From positions 124,001 to 188,000 of the forward strand of contig JAHBYV010000001.1 of assembly GCA_019635795.1 (NCBI GenBank): 64,000 bases of DNA, written 5' to 3'. This document shows positions 9,606-20,281 of the stretch, piece after piece. The DNA comes from Rhizobiaceae bacterium (lineage in GTDB: Bacteria > Pseudomonadota > Alphaproteobacteria > Rhizobiales > Rhizobiaceae). The notes below the pieces were generated by a model. That model ran no database searches. It was given only the letters and a program-made list of their open reading frames with translations, and was not told the origin of the DNA. Both the position numbers and the translations under genes were made by a program. Position 1 is the stretch's first letter, and each line of letters opens with the position of its first letter.

Positions 9606-9832
9606 GCGCGCTTGCGCAAATCCGGGTTACATTCCAGTTCGCGCGATAGCGAAACTTCGGCATTGAGATAAGGTTCCTGGCGAGCCACGCTCCAGTAACG
9701 CAACTCGTCCAGCGGAATGGCTTCCCCTGTCGCTGCACAGCGAACGAAAGTGCCGGGGCTTGTTACCTGAAAATCGCCATCGAGGTAGCGAATGCGAGCT
9801 TCGCGTGCGCCTGGACCTTCAAACCTGTTCAT
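9602..9832 (-). CDS. DUF2093 domain protein
   Basis: This 76-residue protein is recognised as DUF2093, a small alphaproteobacterial family, from RIRYLDGDFQVTSPGTFVRC and IPLDELRYWSVARQEPY. The two cysteine-free strands and the ELRYW core suggest a small beta-rich fold; no membrane segment is present. Its function is unknown. It converges on lpxK, sharing 4 bases at the stop codons, and lies 54 bases beyond the end of mutL on the same strand, so it may be transcribed with mutL. Confidence 0.83.
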   Translation of the reverse strand: MNRFEGPGAREARIRYLDGDFQVTSPGTFVRCAATGEAIPLDELRYWSVARQEPYLNAEVSLSRELECNPDLRKRA

Positions 9833-9886
9833 CGCCTGTCATTCTCCTTGCGCCGTCAAAATAGCCGGAACGCCTTGGCCCCGCAA

Positions 9887-11683
9887 CTAACGCCTTCCAA
9901 ACAGACGTTCAATATCTGTCAGCTTCAACTCGATATATGTCGGGCGTCCGTGATTGCACGTGCCCGATCCCGGTGTCGCTTCCATCTGACGCAACAATGC
10001 ATTCATTTCTTCCGGCTTCAGCAGGCGACCAGAACGAACAGAGCCATGGCAGGCCATGGTTGACGCAATCCGGTCCAGACGCTCTTTCAATGCCTCCACC
10101 GTGTCATTGTCGGCAATCTCATCAGCCAGGTCACGCAGCAGGGACTGAACATCAACCTCGCCCAACATGGCGGGTGTCTCGCGCACTGCAATCGCGCCGG
10201 GGCCAAAACGCTCCAGCCGCAGACCGAATTTTTCCAGCGTTTGGGCGTGGGAAGCCAGTCGCTCAACATCGTCTGAGGGCAGGTCAACAATCTCGGGGAG
10301 CAACAGCATTTGCGACGGCAATGAACGTGCGTGCATGGCGTTTTTTAGCGCTTCATAGACAAGACGCTCATGCGCTGCGTGCTGATCGACGATTATCAGC
10401 GAATTTTCAGTCTGCGCGACAATGTAGTTTGCATGAACCTGCGCGCGAGCAGCGCCCAATGGATGTGCCAGCAAATCGGGGGCAGGGGCCACGCTACCCG
10501 CGCGGCTGTCTGCGCTCACTGCCGGGGCGGAATCGAAACGTGCCTGTGCGCTTTCGCCAAAGCCGCCAGACATTTCGAGCGGCCGATGAATCGACCGATC
10601 CGCATCAAAACCGCCATTGTTGAATTCTTCACCTCTGAACCCGCCCGTTCCGGGCCTGAAGGCTCCGGCGAGTGACGTGCCAGCTCCCGTTGCGGGGCGA
10701 ATTCCCGCCTGCGCCAGCGCTTCGCGGATGGCACCTATAATAAGGCCGCGCACCAATCCGGGGTCGCGAAAGCGCACATCAGCCTTGGCAGGATGCACGT
10801 TTACATCAACATCGGCAGGGTCAAGCTGCAAGAACAGCACCACGACGGGATGGCGGTCGCGGGCCAGCGTGTCAGCATAGGCTCCGCGAATAGCGCTGGC
10901 GATAAGCTTGTCGCGCACTGGCCTGCCGTTCACATAGGCAAACTGTTGCAGGGCGTTTGCGCGGCTGAACGAGGGAATCGAAACGTGTCCGTGAAGGCGA
11001 ACGCCTTCCCGCTGTGCGTCCACGGCCAAGGCATTTTCAGCGAACTCCTTGCCAAGCACCTGCGCTATGCGCTGCATCGGATCGGATGTTCCAACCATCT
11101 CCAAAGCTCCGCGATCAGGCCCGGAAACGGTGAAGTGTACGTTCGGAAACGCAATGGCCACACGCTTTACCACATCATTGATTGCGGTGGTCTCGGCGCG
11201 TTCCCCTTTCATGAATTTGAGGCGGGCAGGAGTTGCAAAGAACAGGTCGTGCACCTCAACCAGCGTGCCGCGATTGGCGGCAGCCGGACGCGCGGCCTGC
11301 ACACGTCCGCCATCGACCGAAATCTCATAGCCCGCATCGGCCATTTCTGTTCGGGAGCGGATTGTCATGCGCGATACGGAACCAATTGACGGCAGGGCCT
11401 CGCCTCGAAAACCCAGCGAACGAATATCGTTGATGTCGTCGGAAAGCTTCGATGTGCAATGGCGGGATATGGCCAGATGCAAATCTTCCCGCGCAATCCC
11501 GCCACCATCGTCGGTCACGCGTATAAGGTTCAGGCCGCCACCCACGGTGGCAACATCAATGCGCCGCGCTCCAGCGTCGAGCGCGTTTTCCACCAGTTCC
11601 TTGACAACGCTGGCAGGGCGCTCGATCACTTCGCCAGCGGCAATCTGGTTTATAATCGTTTCTGAAAGCTGATGAATAGCCAT
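9887..11683 (-). CDS. mutL: DNA mismatch repair protein MutL (endonuclease type)
   Basis: MutL couples mismatch recognition by MutS to strand removal. The N-terminal GHKL ATPase has [11 protein letters not shown] (catalytic Glu about residue 29, Mg-binding Asn about 33), TDDGGGI and [10 protein letters not shown]. The C-terminal domain has [12 protein letters not shown], which fits the DQHA(x)2E(x)4E metal site of nicking MutL proteins, plus ACHGSVR and CNHGRPT near the end. The protein is therefore predicted to be an endonuclease, as in organisms without MutH. I start it at the ATG giving MAIHQLSET because family members begin there. An in-frame ATG at 11719 would add 12 unconserved residues, and neither start has a good ribosome-binding site. 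Confidence 0.92.
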   Translation of the reverse strand: MAIHQLSETIINQIAAGEVIERPASVVKELVENALDAGARRIDVATVGGGLNLIRVTDDGGGIAREDLHLAISRHCTSKLSDDINDIRSLGFRGEALPSIGSVSRMTIRSRTEMADAGYEISVDGGRVQAARPAAANRGTLVEVHDLFFATPARLKFMKGERAETTAINDVVKRVAIAFPNVHFTVSGPDRGALEMVGTSDPMQRIAQVLGKEFAENALAVDAQREGVRLHGHVSIPSFSRANALQQFAYVNGRPVRDKLIASAIRGAYADTLARDRHPVVVLFLQLDPADVDVNVHPAKADVRFRDPGLVRGLIIGAIREALAQAGIRPATGAGTSLAGAFRPGTGGFRGEEFNNGGFDADRSIHRPLEMSGGFGESAQARFDSAPAVSADSRAGSVAPAPDLLAHPLGAARAQVHANYIVAQTENSLIIVDQHAAHERLVYEALKNAMHARSLPSQMLLLPEIVDLPSDDVERLASHAQTLEKFGLRLERFGPGAIAVRETPAMLGEVDVQSLLRDLADEIADNDTVEALKERLDRIASTMACHGSVRSGRLLKPEEMNALLRQMEATPGSGTCNHGRPTYIELKLTDIERLFGRR

Positions 11684-11821
11684 GGCGGTCAGCATAACGG
11701 GATTCGCATTGCCGGTCATGTTTTGTTCGAGTTGTGAACAGGGCGAGCAATGGTATCGCCGCAGCTTGTGCTATTCATGTGGTTTCTATAGTGGCCCACA
11801 TTCCAACAGACCGAGGGCGTG

Positions 11822-12766
11822 ATGAAGGTTGAAGCAAAGGCAGGGCCAGACCCGCGCCGCGAGATTTCCGAGCTGGTGACATTGCGCGATGCGCTGCGCT
11901 ATGCCGTGAGCGCATTTTCTGCGGCAGGACTTTACTACGGCCACGGCTCCACGACGGCGCTGGATGAAGCCGTTTTCCTGATTCTCGAAAGCCTCAACCT
12001 GCCGGTTGAAGATTTCAACGCTTTTGCGGACGCGCGCTTGACAGCCCGCGAGAAGGCGTTGATCGGCGAGCGCATTGCCCAGCGCATAGAAACGAGGCAG
12101 CCGGCGGCTTATATCATAGGCCGCACCTATCTGGCAGGCGTTCCCTTTCGATCCGATGCGCGCGCGCTGGTGCCGCGCTCATTCATTGGTGAGTTGCTTG
12201 CATCGTCACTTTTCAACGGCTCCGGCGAGGCGGGCGCGCTGGTTGAAGACCCGATGGAAATTGCTTCTGTACTTGATCTTTGCACTGGTGGCGGGTCTCT
12301 GGCGATTCTGGCAGCCTACGCCTTTCCAAATGCAGAAATTGATGCGGTCGACCTGTCTGCCGATGCGCTGACGCTTGCTGCGGAAAATGTCGAAGATCAC
12401 GGCTTTGGTGACCGAATAAAACTGCTGCGCGGCGATCTTTTCGGGCCACTTGCCGGTCGCACATATGATCTGATTATTACCAACCCGCCCTATGTCGGGC
12501 AGGATGTGATGGCTGTGCTTCCCCCCGAATTCACGCATGAACCGGCCATGGCACTAGATGGTGGAGCGGACGGATTCGATATTGTCCACCGGATACTCGC
12601 GCAATCTGCATCGCACCTTAATCCGGGCGGCGGCTTGCTGTGCGAGATCGGAACAGACAGCGACATTCTCGAAAGCCAGTATCCGCATACGCCTTTTCTG
12701 TGGCTGGACACGGAACACAGTGAGGGCGAAGTATTCTGGCTAAGGCGCGAACAGCTCCCGCAATAG
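11822..12766 (+). CDS. prmB: PrmB-like protein-(glutamine-N5) methyltransferase
   Basis: This 314-residue protein has the layout of PrmB/HemK enzymes: a helical N-terminal domain (about residues 1-110), then VPRSFIGE, SAM motif I VLDLCTGGGSLAI (about 150-162) and the catalytic NPPYV at about residue 221, which positions a glutamine side chain. LCTGGG and the VPRSF block resemble PrmB, which methylates ribosomal protein L3, more than PrmC, which methylates release factors; the choice is an inference. The ATG just after a GTG was preferred because GAGGG is better spaced for it. It is transcribed away from mutL across a gap of about 140 bases. Confidence 0.8.
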   Translation: MKVEAKAGPDPRREISELVTLRDALRYAVSAFSAAGLYYGHGSTTALDEAVFLILESLNLPVEDFNAFADARLTAREKALIGERIAQRIETRQPAAYIIGRTYLAGVPFRSDARALVPRSFIGELLASSLFNGSGEAGALVEDPMEIASVLDLCTGGGSLAILAAYAFPNAEIDAVDLSADALTLAAENVEDHGFGDRIKLLRGDLFGPLAGRTYDLIITNPPYVGQDVMAVLPPEFTHEPAMALDGGADGFDIVHRILAQSASHLNPGGGLLCEIGTDSDILESQYPHTPFLWLDTEHSEGEVFWLRREQLPQ

Positions 12767-12847
12767 CTCAGCTGTGGGTTTGGCGCTGTTTGTCGTTGCC
12801 GTTACTGGCGCGCAATGTTAGCGAGTTCTGAAATATGGAGGAACGAC

Positions 12848-14035
<1,188 letters not shown>

Positions 14036-14052
14036 ACAAAGGACGCAAACTC

Positions 14053-15087
14053 ATGTCGAATTTGATGCGCGCGCTGGTCAAGGCCAAAGCCGAACCGGGC
14101 ATTTGGATGGAGCGTGTCCCTGTCCCGGAAATCGGACCGAATGATGTGCTGATAAAGGTACGCAAATCTGCGATCTGCGGCACCGATGTTCACATTTACA
14201 ACTGGGATGAGTGGGCACAGAAAACAGTGCCGGTGCCGATGGTCACGGGCCACGAATTCGTGGGAACCATCGCTGATGTTGGTGCGGCCGTGACCGAATA
14301 CAAGGTCGGGCAGCGCGTTTCGGGCGAAGGCCATATTGTGTGCGGACACTGCCGCAATTGCCGCGCGGGCAGGGGACATTTGTGCCGGAACACACTTGGC
14401 GTCGGCGTGAACCGGCCCGGCTCCTTCGGGGAGTATGTCGCAATTCCGCAGCACAATGTGGTGCCGATTCCGGACGATGTGCCGGATGAGGTGGCGGCCA
14501 TTTTCGATCCGCTCGGCAACGCCGTTCACACAGCACTTTCATTCGATCTTGTCGGGGAAGATGTGCTCGTGACGGGTGCGGGTCCGATTGGAATCATGGG
14601 TGCGCTGGTCGCGCAATGTGTCGGCGCGCGCAAGGTAGTTATTACAGACATTAACCCCGTCAGGCTTGAGCTTGCGCGCAAACTTGGTGTGCAGCATGTC
14701 GTAAATGCTTCAACTCAAAGACTGAAGGATGTGATGCCGGAAATCGGCATGACGGAGGGCTTTGATGTCGGGCTGGAAATGTCAGGCGCGGCACCTGCAT
14801 TTAGAGAGATGATCGACACGATGAACAATGGCGGCAAGATAGCCATTCTCGGCATTGCCCCCACGGGCTTCGAGATCGATTGGAACAAGGTCATCTTCAA
14901 GATGCTGCACCTGAAGGGGATATATGGCCGCGAAATGTTTGAGACTTGGTACAAGATGATTGCACTTGTGCAAGGACCGCTGGATGTGAGCGGCCTGATC
15001 ACGCACCGGATCGGGATTGACGATTATCAGACCGGATTCGAAGCCATGAAGAGTGGCAATTCCGGCAAGGTGGTCATGGATTGGTGA
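14053..15087 (+). CDS. tdh: L-threonine 3-dehydrogenase
   Basis: Tdh oxidises L-threonine with NAD+ to 2-amino-3-ketobutyrate, the substrate of Kbl encoded just upstream. At 344 residues it is a standard zinc-dependent medium-chain dehydrogenase: catalytic zinc ligands in ICGTDVH (Cys about 42) and GHEF (His 67, Glu 68), structural zinc cysteines in [15 protein letters not shown] (97, 100, 103, 111), and the nucleotide fold [11 protein letters not shown]. The AAGGA before the ATG is well spaced. No threonine-specific regulator is seen nearby. Confidence 0.95.
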   Translation: MSNLMRALVKAKAEPGIWMERVPVPEIGPNDVLIKVRKSAICGTDVHIYNWDEWAQKTVPVPMVTGHEFVGTIADVGAAVTEYKVGQRVSGEGHIVCGHCRNCRAGRGHLCRNTLGVGVNRPGSFGEYVAIPQHNVVPIPDDVPDEVAAIFDPLGNAVHTALSFDLVGEDVLVTGAGPIGIMGALVAQCVGARKVVITDINPVRLELARKLGVQHVVNASTQRLKDVMPEIGMTEGFDVGLEMSGAAPAFREMIDTMNNGGKIAILGIAPTGFEIDWNKVIFKMLHLKGIYGREMFETWYKMIALVQGPLDVSGLITHRIGIDDYQTGFEAMKSGNSGKVVMDW

Positions 15088-15124
15088 GACCGCGCCGGTC
15101 AAGCCGGCGCGATCCACATTTCGA

Positions 15125-16636
15125 TCAATCAATATCGAAGGAAACGCCCTGTGCGAGCGGCAGGGCGCTGGAATAGTTCACGGTGTTGGTGGCACGGCGC
15201 ATATAGGCTTTCCACGCGTCCGAACCGCTTTCACGGCCACCACCCGTTTCCTTCTCGCCACCAAACGCGCCACCAATTTCTGCGCCGGACGTGCCGATGT
15301 TGACATTGGCGATGCCGCAATCCGAGCCGTCTGCTGAAAGGAAGCGCTCGGCTTCGCGCAAATCAAGCGTGAAAATCGACGACGAAAGTCCTGCTGCAAC
15401 TCCATTATGCAGGCGCAGGGCTTCATCGAAATCCGAATACTTCATCACGTACAGGATCGGAGCGAAGGTCTCTTCGAGAACCGGTCCAACCTGTCCGGGC
15501 ATTTCAACCAGAGCCGGCCGCACATAATACGCATTTGCCGCACCTGCATCGAAGCGCTCACCGCCGGTAATCTTTCCGCCATGCGCCTTCGCTTCTGATA
15601 GCGCCTTCTGCATTCCATCGAATGCTGCTTTGTCGATCAGCGGGCCAACCAGCGCCGACGTTTCCAGCGGGTTGCCGATAGAAACGCTTTCATATGCCTT
15701 CTTCAAACGTGGCAAGAGCTTGTCGTAAACGCTTTCATGGACGATCAGGCGGCGCATGGTGGTGCAGCGCTGGCCGGCAGTGCCCATCGCGCCAAAGGCA
15801 ATCGCGCGAAGAGCCATATCCAGATCCGCAGTAGGGCAAACGATGCCGGCATTGTTGCCGCCGAGTTCGAGGATTGCTCGTGCGAACCGCTTGGCGAGAC
15901 GTGGCCCCACGTCGCGGCCCATGCGGGTGGAACCGGTGGCGGAAACCAGCGGAACTTTCGGGTGATCGACCAGAACTTCACCAATAGCGCGGTCGCCGAT
16001 CAATACCTGACTCAAATTCTGCGGAGCATCGCCGAAGCGCTTGATTGCCTTGTCAAAAATAGCTTGGCAGGCAAGCGCCGTAAGAGGTGTTTTTTCCGAT
16101 GGCTTCCAAACGATTGAATTGCCGCAGACCAGAGCGAGAGCTGCGTTCCATGACCAAACTGCGACCGGGAAGTTGAAAGCGGAGATGATCCCGACGACAC
16201 CAAGCGGGTGCCATGTCTCCATCATGCGGTGGCCGGGCCGTTCTGTTGCGATGGTCAGGCCGTATAGCTGGCGCGACAGGCCGACAGCGAAATCGCAAAT
16301 GTCGATCATTTCCTGAACTTCACCCAGGCCCTCAGACGTGATCTTGCCCGCTTCAATCGAAACCAGACGGCCCAAATCCGATTTGGCGGCGCGCAATTCC
16401 TCGCCCAGCAACCGCACAAGCTCGCCGCGGCGTGGGGCTGGAACAAGCCGCCAGTCGCGGAAGGCAGCGTCTGCGCGCTCAATCATGGCATTTGCTTCAG
16501 ATGCGCTTACGGTTTTCAAATCCGCGAGCTTTTCGCCGGTGACTGGCGTGTAAGAAGGCATATTCCCGCCCGTGTGGGCGCTCTCGACGACGCCGAGCTT
16601 TTTGAGAAGATCGCTTGTTTCTTTTGCTACGTTCAT
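15125..16636 (-). CDS. amaB: ALDH7-family aldehyde dehydrogenase (antiquitin / AmaB-like)
   Basis: This 503-residue NAD-dependent aldehyde dehydrogenase has the general-base glutamate in LELGGNN (about residue 257) and the nucleophile in GQRCTT (Cys about 291). The C-terminal segment NIGTSGAEIGGAFGGEKETG with RESGSDAWKAYMRR is diagnostic of the antiquitin (ALDH7) group, whose members oxidise 2-aminoadipate-6-semialdehyde / piperidine-6-carboxylate in lysine catabolism. Substrate assignment follows the family, not local context: no other lysine-degradation gene is visible. It converges on tdh with a 37-base gap. The upstream leader holds a GGAC close to the ATG. Confidence 0.87.
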   Translation of the reverse strand: MNVAKETSDLLKKLGVVESAHTGGNMPSYTPVTGEKLADLKTVSASEANAMIERADAAFRDWRLVPAPRRGELVRLLGEELRAAKSDLGRLVSIEAGKITSEGLGEVQEMIDICDFAVGLSRQLYGLTIATERPGHRMMETWHPLGVVGIISAFNFPVAVWSWNAALALVCGNSIVWKPSEKTPLTALACQAIFDKAIKRFGDAPQNLSQVLIGDRAIGEVLVDHPKVPLVSATGSTRMGRDVGPRLAKRFARAILELGGNNAGIVCPTADLDMALRAIAFGAMGTAGQRCTTMRRLIVHESVYDKLLPRLKKAYESVSIGNPLETSALVGPLIDKAAFDGMQKALSEAKAHGGKITGGERFDAGAANAYYVRPALVEMPGQVGPVLEETFAPILYVMKYSDFDEALRLHNGVAAGLSSSIFTLDLREAERFLSADGSDCGIANVNIGTSGAEIGGAFGGEKETGGGRESGSDAWKAYMRRATNTVNYSSALPLAQGVSFDID

Positions 16637-16818
16637 GTTGCTCGTCCTGATTTGGGCGGCATATCAGCCCGCCGCCTGATTTATCGGTTGCTTTAACGCA
16701 TTGTCCTGCTTGCCGTCGAGGCCAGTTCACTGGGCCAGAGAAGAACCAGCCATATCCGATGTCGGAACCGGTGCCGTTCGCACGTCCTTGGGGAGTGTCA
16801 AACGAATGGAGACCCAAA

Positions 16819-17172
16819 ATGATCTATGTCGATGGCTTTGTTCTGCCCGTTCCAGAGGCCGAATTCGAGGCGTATGTTAAAATGACCAAAATTGCCCGGG
16901 ATGTCTGGATGGAACACGGCGCGCTATCATATGTCGAAGCGCGGGCTGATGATGTTCCAGATGGGGTTCTCACCTCTTTCCCGCTCGCCGTTAAGCAGGA
17001 ACAGGGCGAAACGATAGTCTTTTCCTGGGTCACCTATGAATCGCGTGCGCAGCGCGACGAAGTGGTGAAAAAGGTCATGAACGATGACCGACTCAAGCAA
17101 TCCATGCAGGAGATGCCCGCCTATATGAAAAGGCTCATATATGGCGGGTTCGAAGTTTTCGTTCAGGCTTGA
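16819..17172 (+). CDS. DUF1428 domain protein
   Basis: This 117-residue protein is recognised as DUF1428 from the opening MIYVDGFVLPVP, the GALSYVEARADDVP block and the closing MPAYMKRLIYGGFEVFV. The fold is related to dimeric alpha-beta barrel proteins such as YbaA. The molecular role is unknown. An upstream start at 16759 exists, but the ATG at 16819 gives the usual family length and has GGAG eight bases before it. It runs divergently from the aldehyde dehydrogenase and converges on the DUF442 gene with a gap of 2 bases. Confidence 0.85.
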   Translation: MIYVDGFVLPVPEAEFEAYVKMTKIARDVWMEHGALSYVEARADDVPDGVLTSFPLAVKQEQGETIVFSWVTYESRAQRDEVVKKVMNDDRLKQSMQEMPAYMKRLIYGGFEVFVQA

Positions 17173-17174
17173 GT

Positions 17175-17513
17175 TCAGCGGCCCGCTTGCTGGATTTCTG
17201 CAAAAAGATTGGTGCAGCGCCCGCCCGAACGGCAATAGGCGAAGACGGGTTGGGGCAATTCCTTGAGTGCCTCGGCCTGATTTTCGATGTTCTGCGGCGT
17301 GATGCTTCCGCTAACAACGGGAATCCAGCGGAATGCGAGACCGGCGGACTCGGCAGCCGCCTGAATTTGATCGGCGGATGGCTGGCCGGGGTCCTCATTG
17401 TCAGGCCGGTTGCAAATGATGCTCTTGAAGCCGGCCGCTTTGATGGCTTCAATATCTTCCACGGAGATTTGAGGCGACACTGCATAATTGTCGCTTATTT
17501 GACGATACTGCAT
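17175..17513 (-). CDS. DUF442 / TIGR01244-type phosphatase-like protein
   Basis: This 112-residue protein fits the family found as the N-terminal part of beta-lactamase-hydrolase-like (Blh) proteins: MQYRQISDNYAVSPQI at the start, AAGFKSIICNRPDNE, and a Cys-based loop YCRSGGRCTNLF near the end that resembles the active-site loop of dual-specificity phosphatases or rhodanese-like sulfurtransferases. Some relatives act with a sulfide dioxygenase partner, but none is seen here. The ATG at 17513 was chosen because GGAGAG lies six bases upstream; the longer ORF starting at 17579 adds unconserved residues. Confidence 0.82.
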   Translation of the reverse strand: MQYRQISDNYAVSPQISVEDIEAIKAAGFKSIICNRPDNEDPGQPSADQIQAAAESAGLAFRWIPVVSGSITPQNIENQAEALKELPQPVFAYCRSGGRCTNLFAEIQQAGR

Positions 17514-17583
17514 GAAACTCTCCAGCAATCGGCCAACTCGGCCATTCGGACTTTTGCCACCATGGTTGGTGCGGCGCAACCGA

Positions 17584-18504
17584 TCAACTACCCAAAATGG
17601 CGCCTTTGATGATGTTCACATTGTAACGCATCATATCAATATAGGTTGGGGCGGGGCCATCGGAAGCAGACAGGGCATCGGAATAAAGGGTTCCGCCGAT
17701 TCTGAGCCCCGTTTCGGCAGCAATTTGCTGAATGAGCCTCGGGTCGGTGATGCTTTCAACGAATATTGCAGACGCATCTTCTTCCCGGACCTGCTTCACA
17801 AGCTTGGCAACATCAGCGGCTGAAGCTTCGGAGTCGGTAGAAAGACCTTCTGGAGCCATAAATCGAATGCCGTAGGCGTGCTCGAAATAGCCAAAGGCGT
17901 CGTGTGAGGTAATGATTTTGCGCTTGTCTGAAGGAATTGAGGCAACTGCGGATTTGATTTCGCCATCAAGTGTTTGAAGCTTGACGGTGTAAGCACCCGC
18001 ATTTGCCTCATAGTCATTGCAGCGGGCAGCATCGATTTCGCAGAACGCGTGCGCGACGTTGCTCACATAGATAATGGCATTTGCGACCGATTGAAACGCA
18101 TGCGGGTCAAGCGCTTCATGGTGATGGCCATCGCCATCATGACCATGCTCGTCGCCGTCCTCTGCTTCTATCGTTTCAGCTCCATCACTCAGCTCAACAA
18201 TTTTGGCCTTGGTTGCGCTGGCCTGGACCAGACGTTGCAAAAAGCCTTCGAAATGCAGCCCGTTTACCAGCACGATGTCCGCATTCTGCACAGCGGCAGC
18301 ATCAGAGGGCTTTGGCTCGTAAACATGGGCGTCCCCTCCGGGGCCAACCAGAGTTGTCAGATTGATGTGATCGCCGCCAACCTGCCTGGCAAAATCACCA
18401 ATGATGGAAAAGCTCGCAACGACGTTCAGCTTCTCTGCGGCCTTGGCAGGCAGGGCGATGGCAAGCGCAGCTATGAACACGGAAGCAGGCAAAGAGGCTT
18501 TCAC
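17584..18504 (-). CDS. znuA: Zinc ABC transporter, periplasmic zinc-binding protein
   Basis: ZnuA captures zinc in the periplasm for the ZnuB/ZnuC transporter. The 306-residue protein starts at a GTG with AGGAG eight bases before it and has a signal peptide ending around residue 22 (LPAKA). Conserved zinc ligands are visible as DAHVYEP (His about 60), LDPHAF (His about 135) and TSHDAFGYF (His about 201). A His/Asp-rich loop (about residues 115-129, DEHGHDGDGHHH) is the usual zinc-gathering loop of this family. The open frame extends upstream to 18738, but that part overlaps znuB and has no signal-peptide character. Confidence 0.95.
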   Translation of the reverse strand: MKASLPASVFIAALAIALPAKAAEKLNVVASFSIIGDFARQVGGDHINLTTLVGPGGDAHVYEPKPSDAAAVQNADIVLVNGLHFEGFLQRLVQASATKAKIVELSDGAETIEAEDGDEHGHDGDGHHHEALDPHAFQSVANAIIYVSNVAHAFCEIDAARCNDYEANAGAYTVKLQTLDGEIKSAVASIPSDKRKIITSHDAFGYFEHAYGIRFMAPEGLSTDSEASAADVAKLVKQVREEDASAIFVESITDPRLIQQIAAETGLRIGGTLYSDALSASDGPAPTYIDMMRYNVNIIKGAILGS

Positions 18505-18514
18505 GCACGGACTC

Positions 18515-19381
18515 CTATGCGGTTCTGTGGCGGTGGGTGATGAAATGTGTGCGAATAAGACCGCGGGTCCCGCAAAATACGGACGCGATATAAATGACAC
18601 CGGCGGCCAGAATGATGGATGGGCCTGAAGGCAAGGCGGCGTGATAGGAGACGAGAAGCCCCGTAACGCAGGAAGCAAAGCCAAATAGCACTGCAAGCGC
18701 GGACATGGCGCTGACGCGGTTGACCCAGAAGCGCGCACCGGCGGCGGGCAACATCATCAGCCCCACAGAAAGCAAGGTGCCTAATGCCTGAAAACCAGCC
18801 ACGAGATTGAGCACGGTCAATGTCAGGAACGCGAAATGCACCGGTGTTCCAATTCGGCTAACCGAACGCAGGAAAAGCGGATCGAGGCATTCGGCAACCA
18901 ATCCTCTCCAGAATATGGTGAGGCTGACGAGGGTTATGACGCAGATCGAGGCTATAAGTATCAGCGCTGAACTGTCGAGCGCCAGAACTGTGCCAAACAG
19001 AACTTGCATCAGGTCCACGCTTGATCCTCGAATGGAGATGACAAGCACGCCCAAGGCCAATGAAATGAGGTAGAAGGCCGCCAGCGAAGCGTCCTCTTTT
19101 TGCAAGGTGAAGCGCGCTACAGCACCGGCACCGAGAGCGACCACCAGCCCGGCTATCAACCCGCCAATGGTCATGGGCACGATTTCCAGCCCGAACATCA
19201 GGTAAGCAACCGCCGCGCCGGGCAAAATGCCGTGTGCGACCGCGTCACCCGTCAGGCTCATGCGCCGCAGCATCAGGAAAACACCAACCGGGCAAGCGGA
19301 TAGCGACAGGAGCAGGGAGCCAAACAAGGCTCGCTGCATGAAGCCGAATTCGGCAAAGGGCGCTATGAAGAACTCGTACAT
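18515..19381 (-). CDS. znuB: Zinc ABC transporter, permease
   Basis: ZnuB is the membrane channel of the zinc importer. The 288-residue protein has about eight hydrophobic segments typical of the ABC-3 family, beginning MYEFFIAPFAEFGFMQRAL and including LTGDAVAHGILPGAAVAYL, the conserved coupling region. It lies 6 bases after znuC and 10 bases before the znuA start on the same strand, so znuC-znuB-znuA is a single operon driven from the promoter next to zur. The C-terminal end is slightly His-rich (HFITHRHR). Confidence 0.95.
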   Translation of the reverse strand: MYEFFIAPFAEFGFMQRALFGSLLLSLSACPVGVFLMLRRMSLTGDAVAHGILPGAAVAYLMFGLEIVPMTIGGLIAGLVVALGAGAVARFTLQKEDASLAAFYLISLALGVLVISIRGSSVDLMQVLFGTVLALDSSALILIASICVITLVSLTIFWRGLVAECLDPLFLRSVSRIGTPVHFAFLTLTVLNLVAGFQALGTLLSVGLMMLPAAGARFWVNRVSAMSALAVLFGFASCVTGLLVSYHAALPSGPSIILAAGVIYIASVFCGTRGLIRTHFITHRHRTA

Positions 19382-19387
19382 TTGCCC

Positions 19388-20170
19388 TCACGCGTGATGG
19401 TGCGGATGGTGGTCGTGGTTGTGCGCGTGCGGTTCTTGTGAATCTCCACACCAAGGGGCGTCTTCGTGCCAAGCCTCATCAAAGCGGCGCGCGGCAAGCA
19501 AGCGTTCAGGGTGCAGGGCCGTCCGGGTTGGACCCCATGCAACCGCGCTGCGCGCAAGAAGCAAACATTCCGGGAAATTCTCACGGACCAAATCCAGATC
19601 GTGCGCGACGACAATGATTGTGCGCCCCTCGCCGTGCCAGCGCTGAACAAGATCCAAAAGGTCTCCAACGGTCTTTGCGTCGATGGCATTGAAGGGTTCA
19701 TCGAGCAAAATAAGATCGGCATCCTGCAAGAGAACACGCGCGAAAAGTGCGCGCTGCATCTGCCCGCCAGACAGCGTGTCGATTGGCCTGTTTTCAAAGC
19801 CGGAAAGGCCGACGGACATCAGAGCCTTTGAAATTTCAGCGCGGTCGCCAGCCGTGATACGCCCTAACAGGCCGCGCTTTGGCCAAAGTCCGAGCGAAAC
19901 AAGATCGAAGACGCGCGCCGGAAAACTGCGGTCAATTTCAGACTGTTGCGGCAAATAGGCGATACGGGTTCCCGGTTTGATGTCAATTTTGCCGGAAATT
20001 GGCTTAAGCGCACCAACAATGCCCTTCATGAGAGTGGACTTACCCGATCCATTTGCGCCAACGACAGCCGTCAGCGAGCCGCGGCGAACAGCACCGTTCA
20101 AATGATGAACAGCCGCATGGCTGTTATAGCCAAGTGTAAGGTTCTCGAAGGTGAGGCAGTTTTCAGCCAT
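19388..20170 (-). CDS. znuC: Zinc ABC transporter, ATP-binding protein with His-rich tail
   Basis: ZnuC energises zinc uptake. The 260-residue protein has Walker A GANGSGKST (about residues 38-46), the signature LSGGQMQRALFARVL, Walker B ILLDEPFNAID and the switch histidine in VVAHDLD. It ends in a histidine cluster (EPHAHNHDHHPHHHA, about the last 15 residues), which could bind zinc on the cytoplasmic side; this tail is not needed for the ATPase fold. It is the first gene of znuCBA and diverges from zur across 111 bases that hold the operator described separately. Confidence 0.95.
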   Translation of the reverse strand: MAENCLTFENLTLGYNSHAAVHHLNGAVRRGSLTAVVGANGSGKSTLMKGIVGALKPISGKIDIKPGTRIAYLPQQSEIDRSFPARVFDLVSLGLWPKRGLLGRITAGDRAEISKALMSVGLSGFENRPIDTLSGGQMQRALFARVLLQDADLILLDEPFNAIDAKTVGDLLDLVQRWHGEGRTIIVVAHDLDLVRENFPECLLLARSAVAWGPTRTALHPERLLAARRFDEAWHEDAPWCGDSQEPHAHNHDHHPHHHA

Positions 20171-20190
20171 ATCGCTTATTGAATGAGGGT

Positions 20191-20227
20191 TGTAATGTTA
20201 TTACATAGCTATGTGATGTTATTACAT
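20191..20227. promoter_or_regulatory. Tandem Zur-like operator between znuC and zur
   Basis: Two 16-base elements, TGTAATGTTATTACAT at 20191-20206 and TGTGATGTTATTACAT at 20212-20227, are offset by exactly 21 bases, about two helical turns. The first contains a perfect TGTAAT-GTT-ATTACA palindrome; the second has one mismatch. The sequence between them (ATTACATAGCTATGTGAT) is itself nearly palindromic. AT-rich palindromes of this kind are known zinc-dependent Zur sites in alphaproteobacteria. The position between znuCBA and zur indicates control of both transcripts when zinc is plentiful. Confidence 0.8.
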
Positions 20228-20281
20228 TCGTCAACCGTGCGGGCTGGATTTTCTCCGCAATAGATGGTGTAGAGTACGAAC

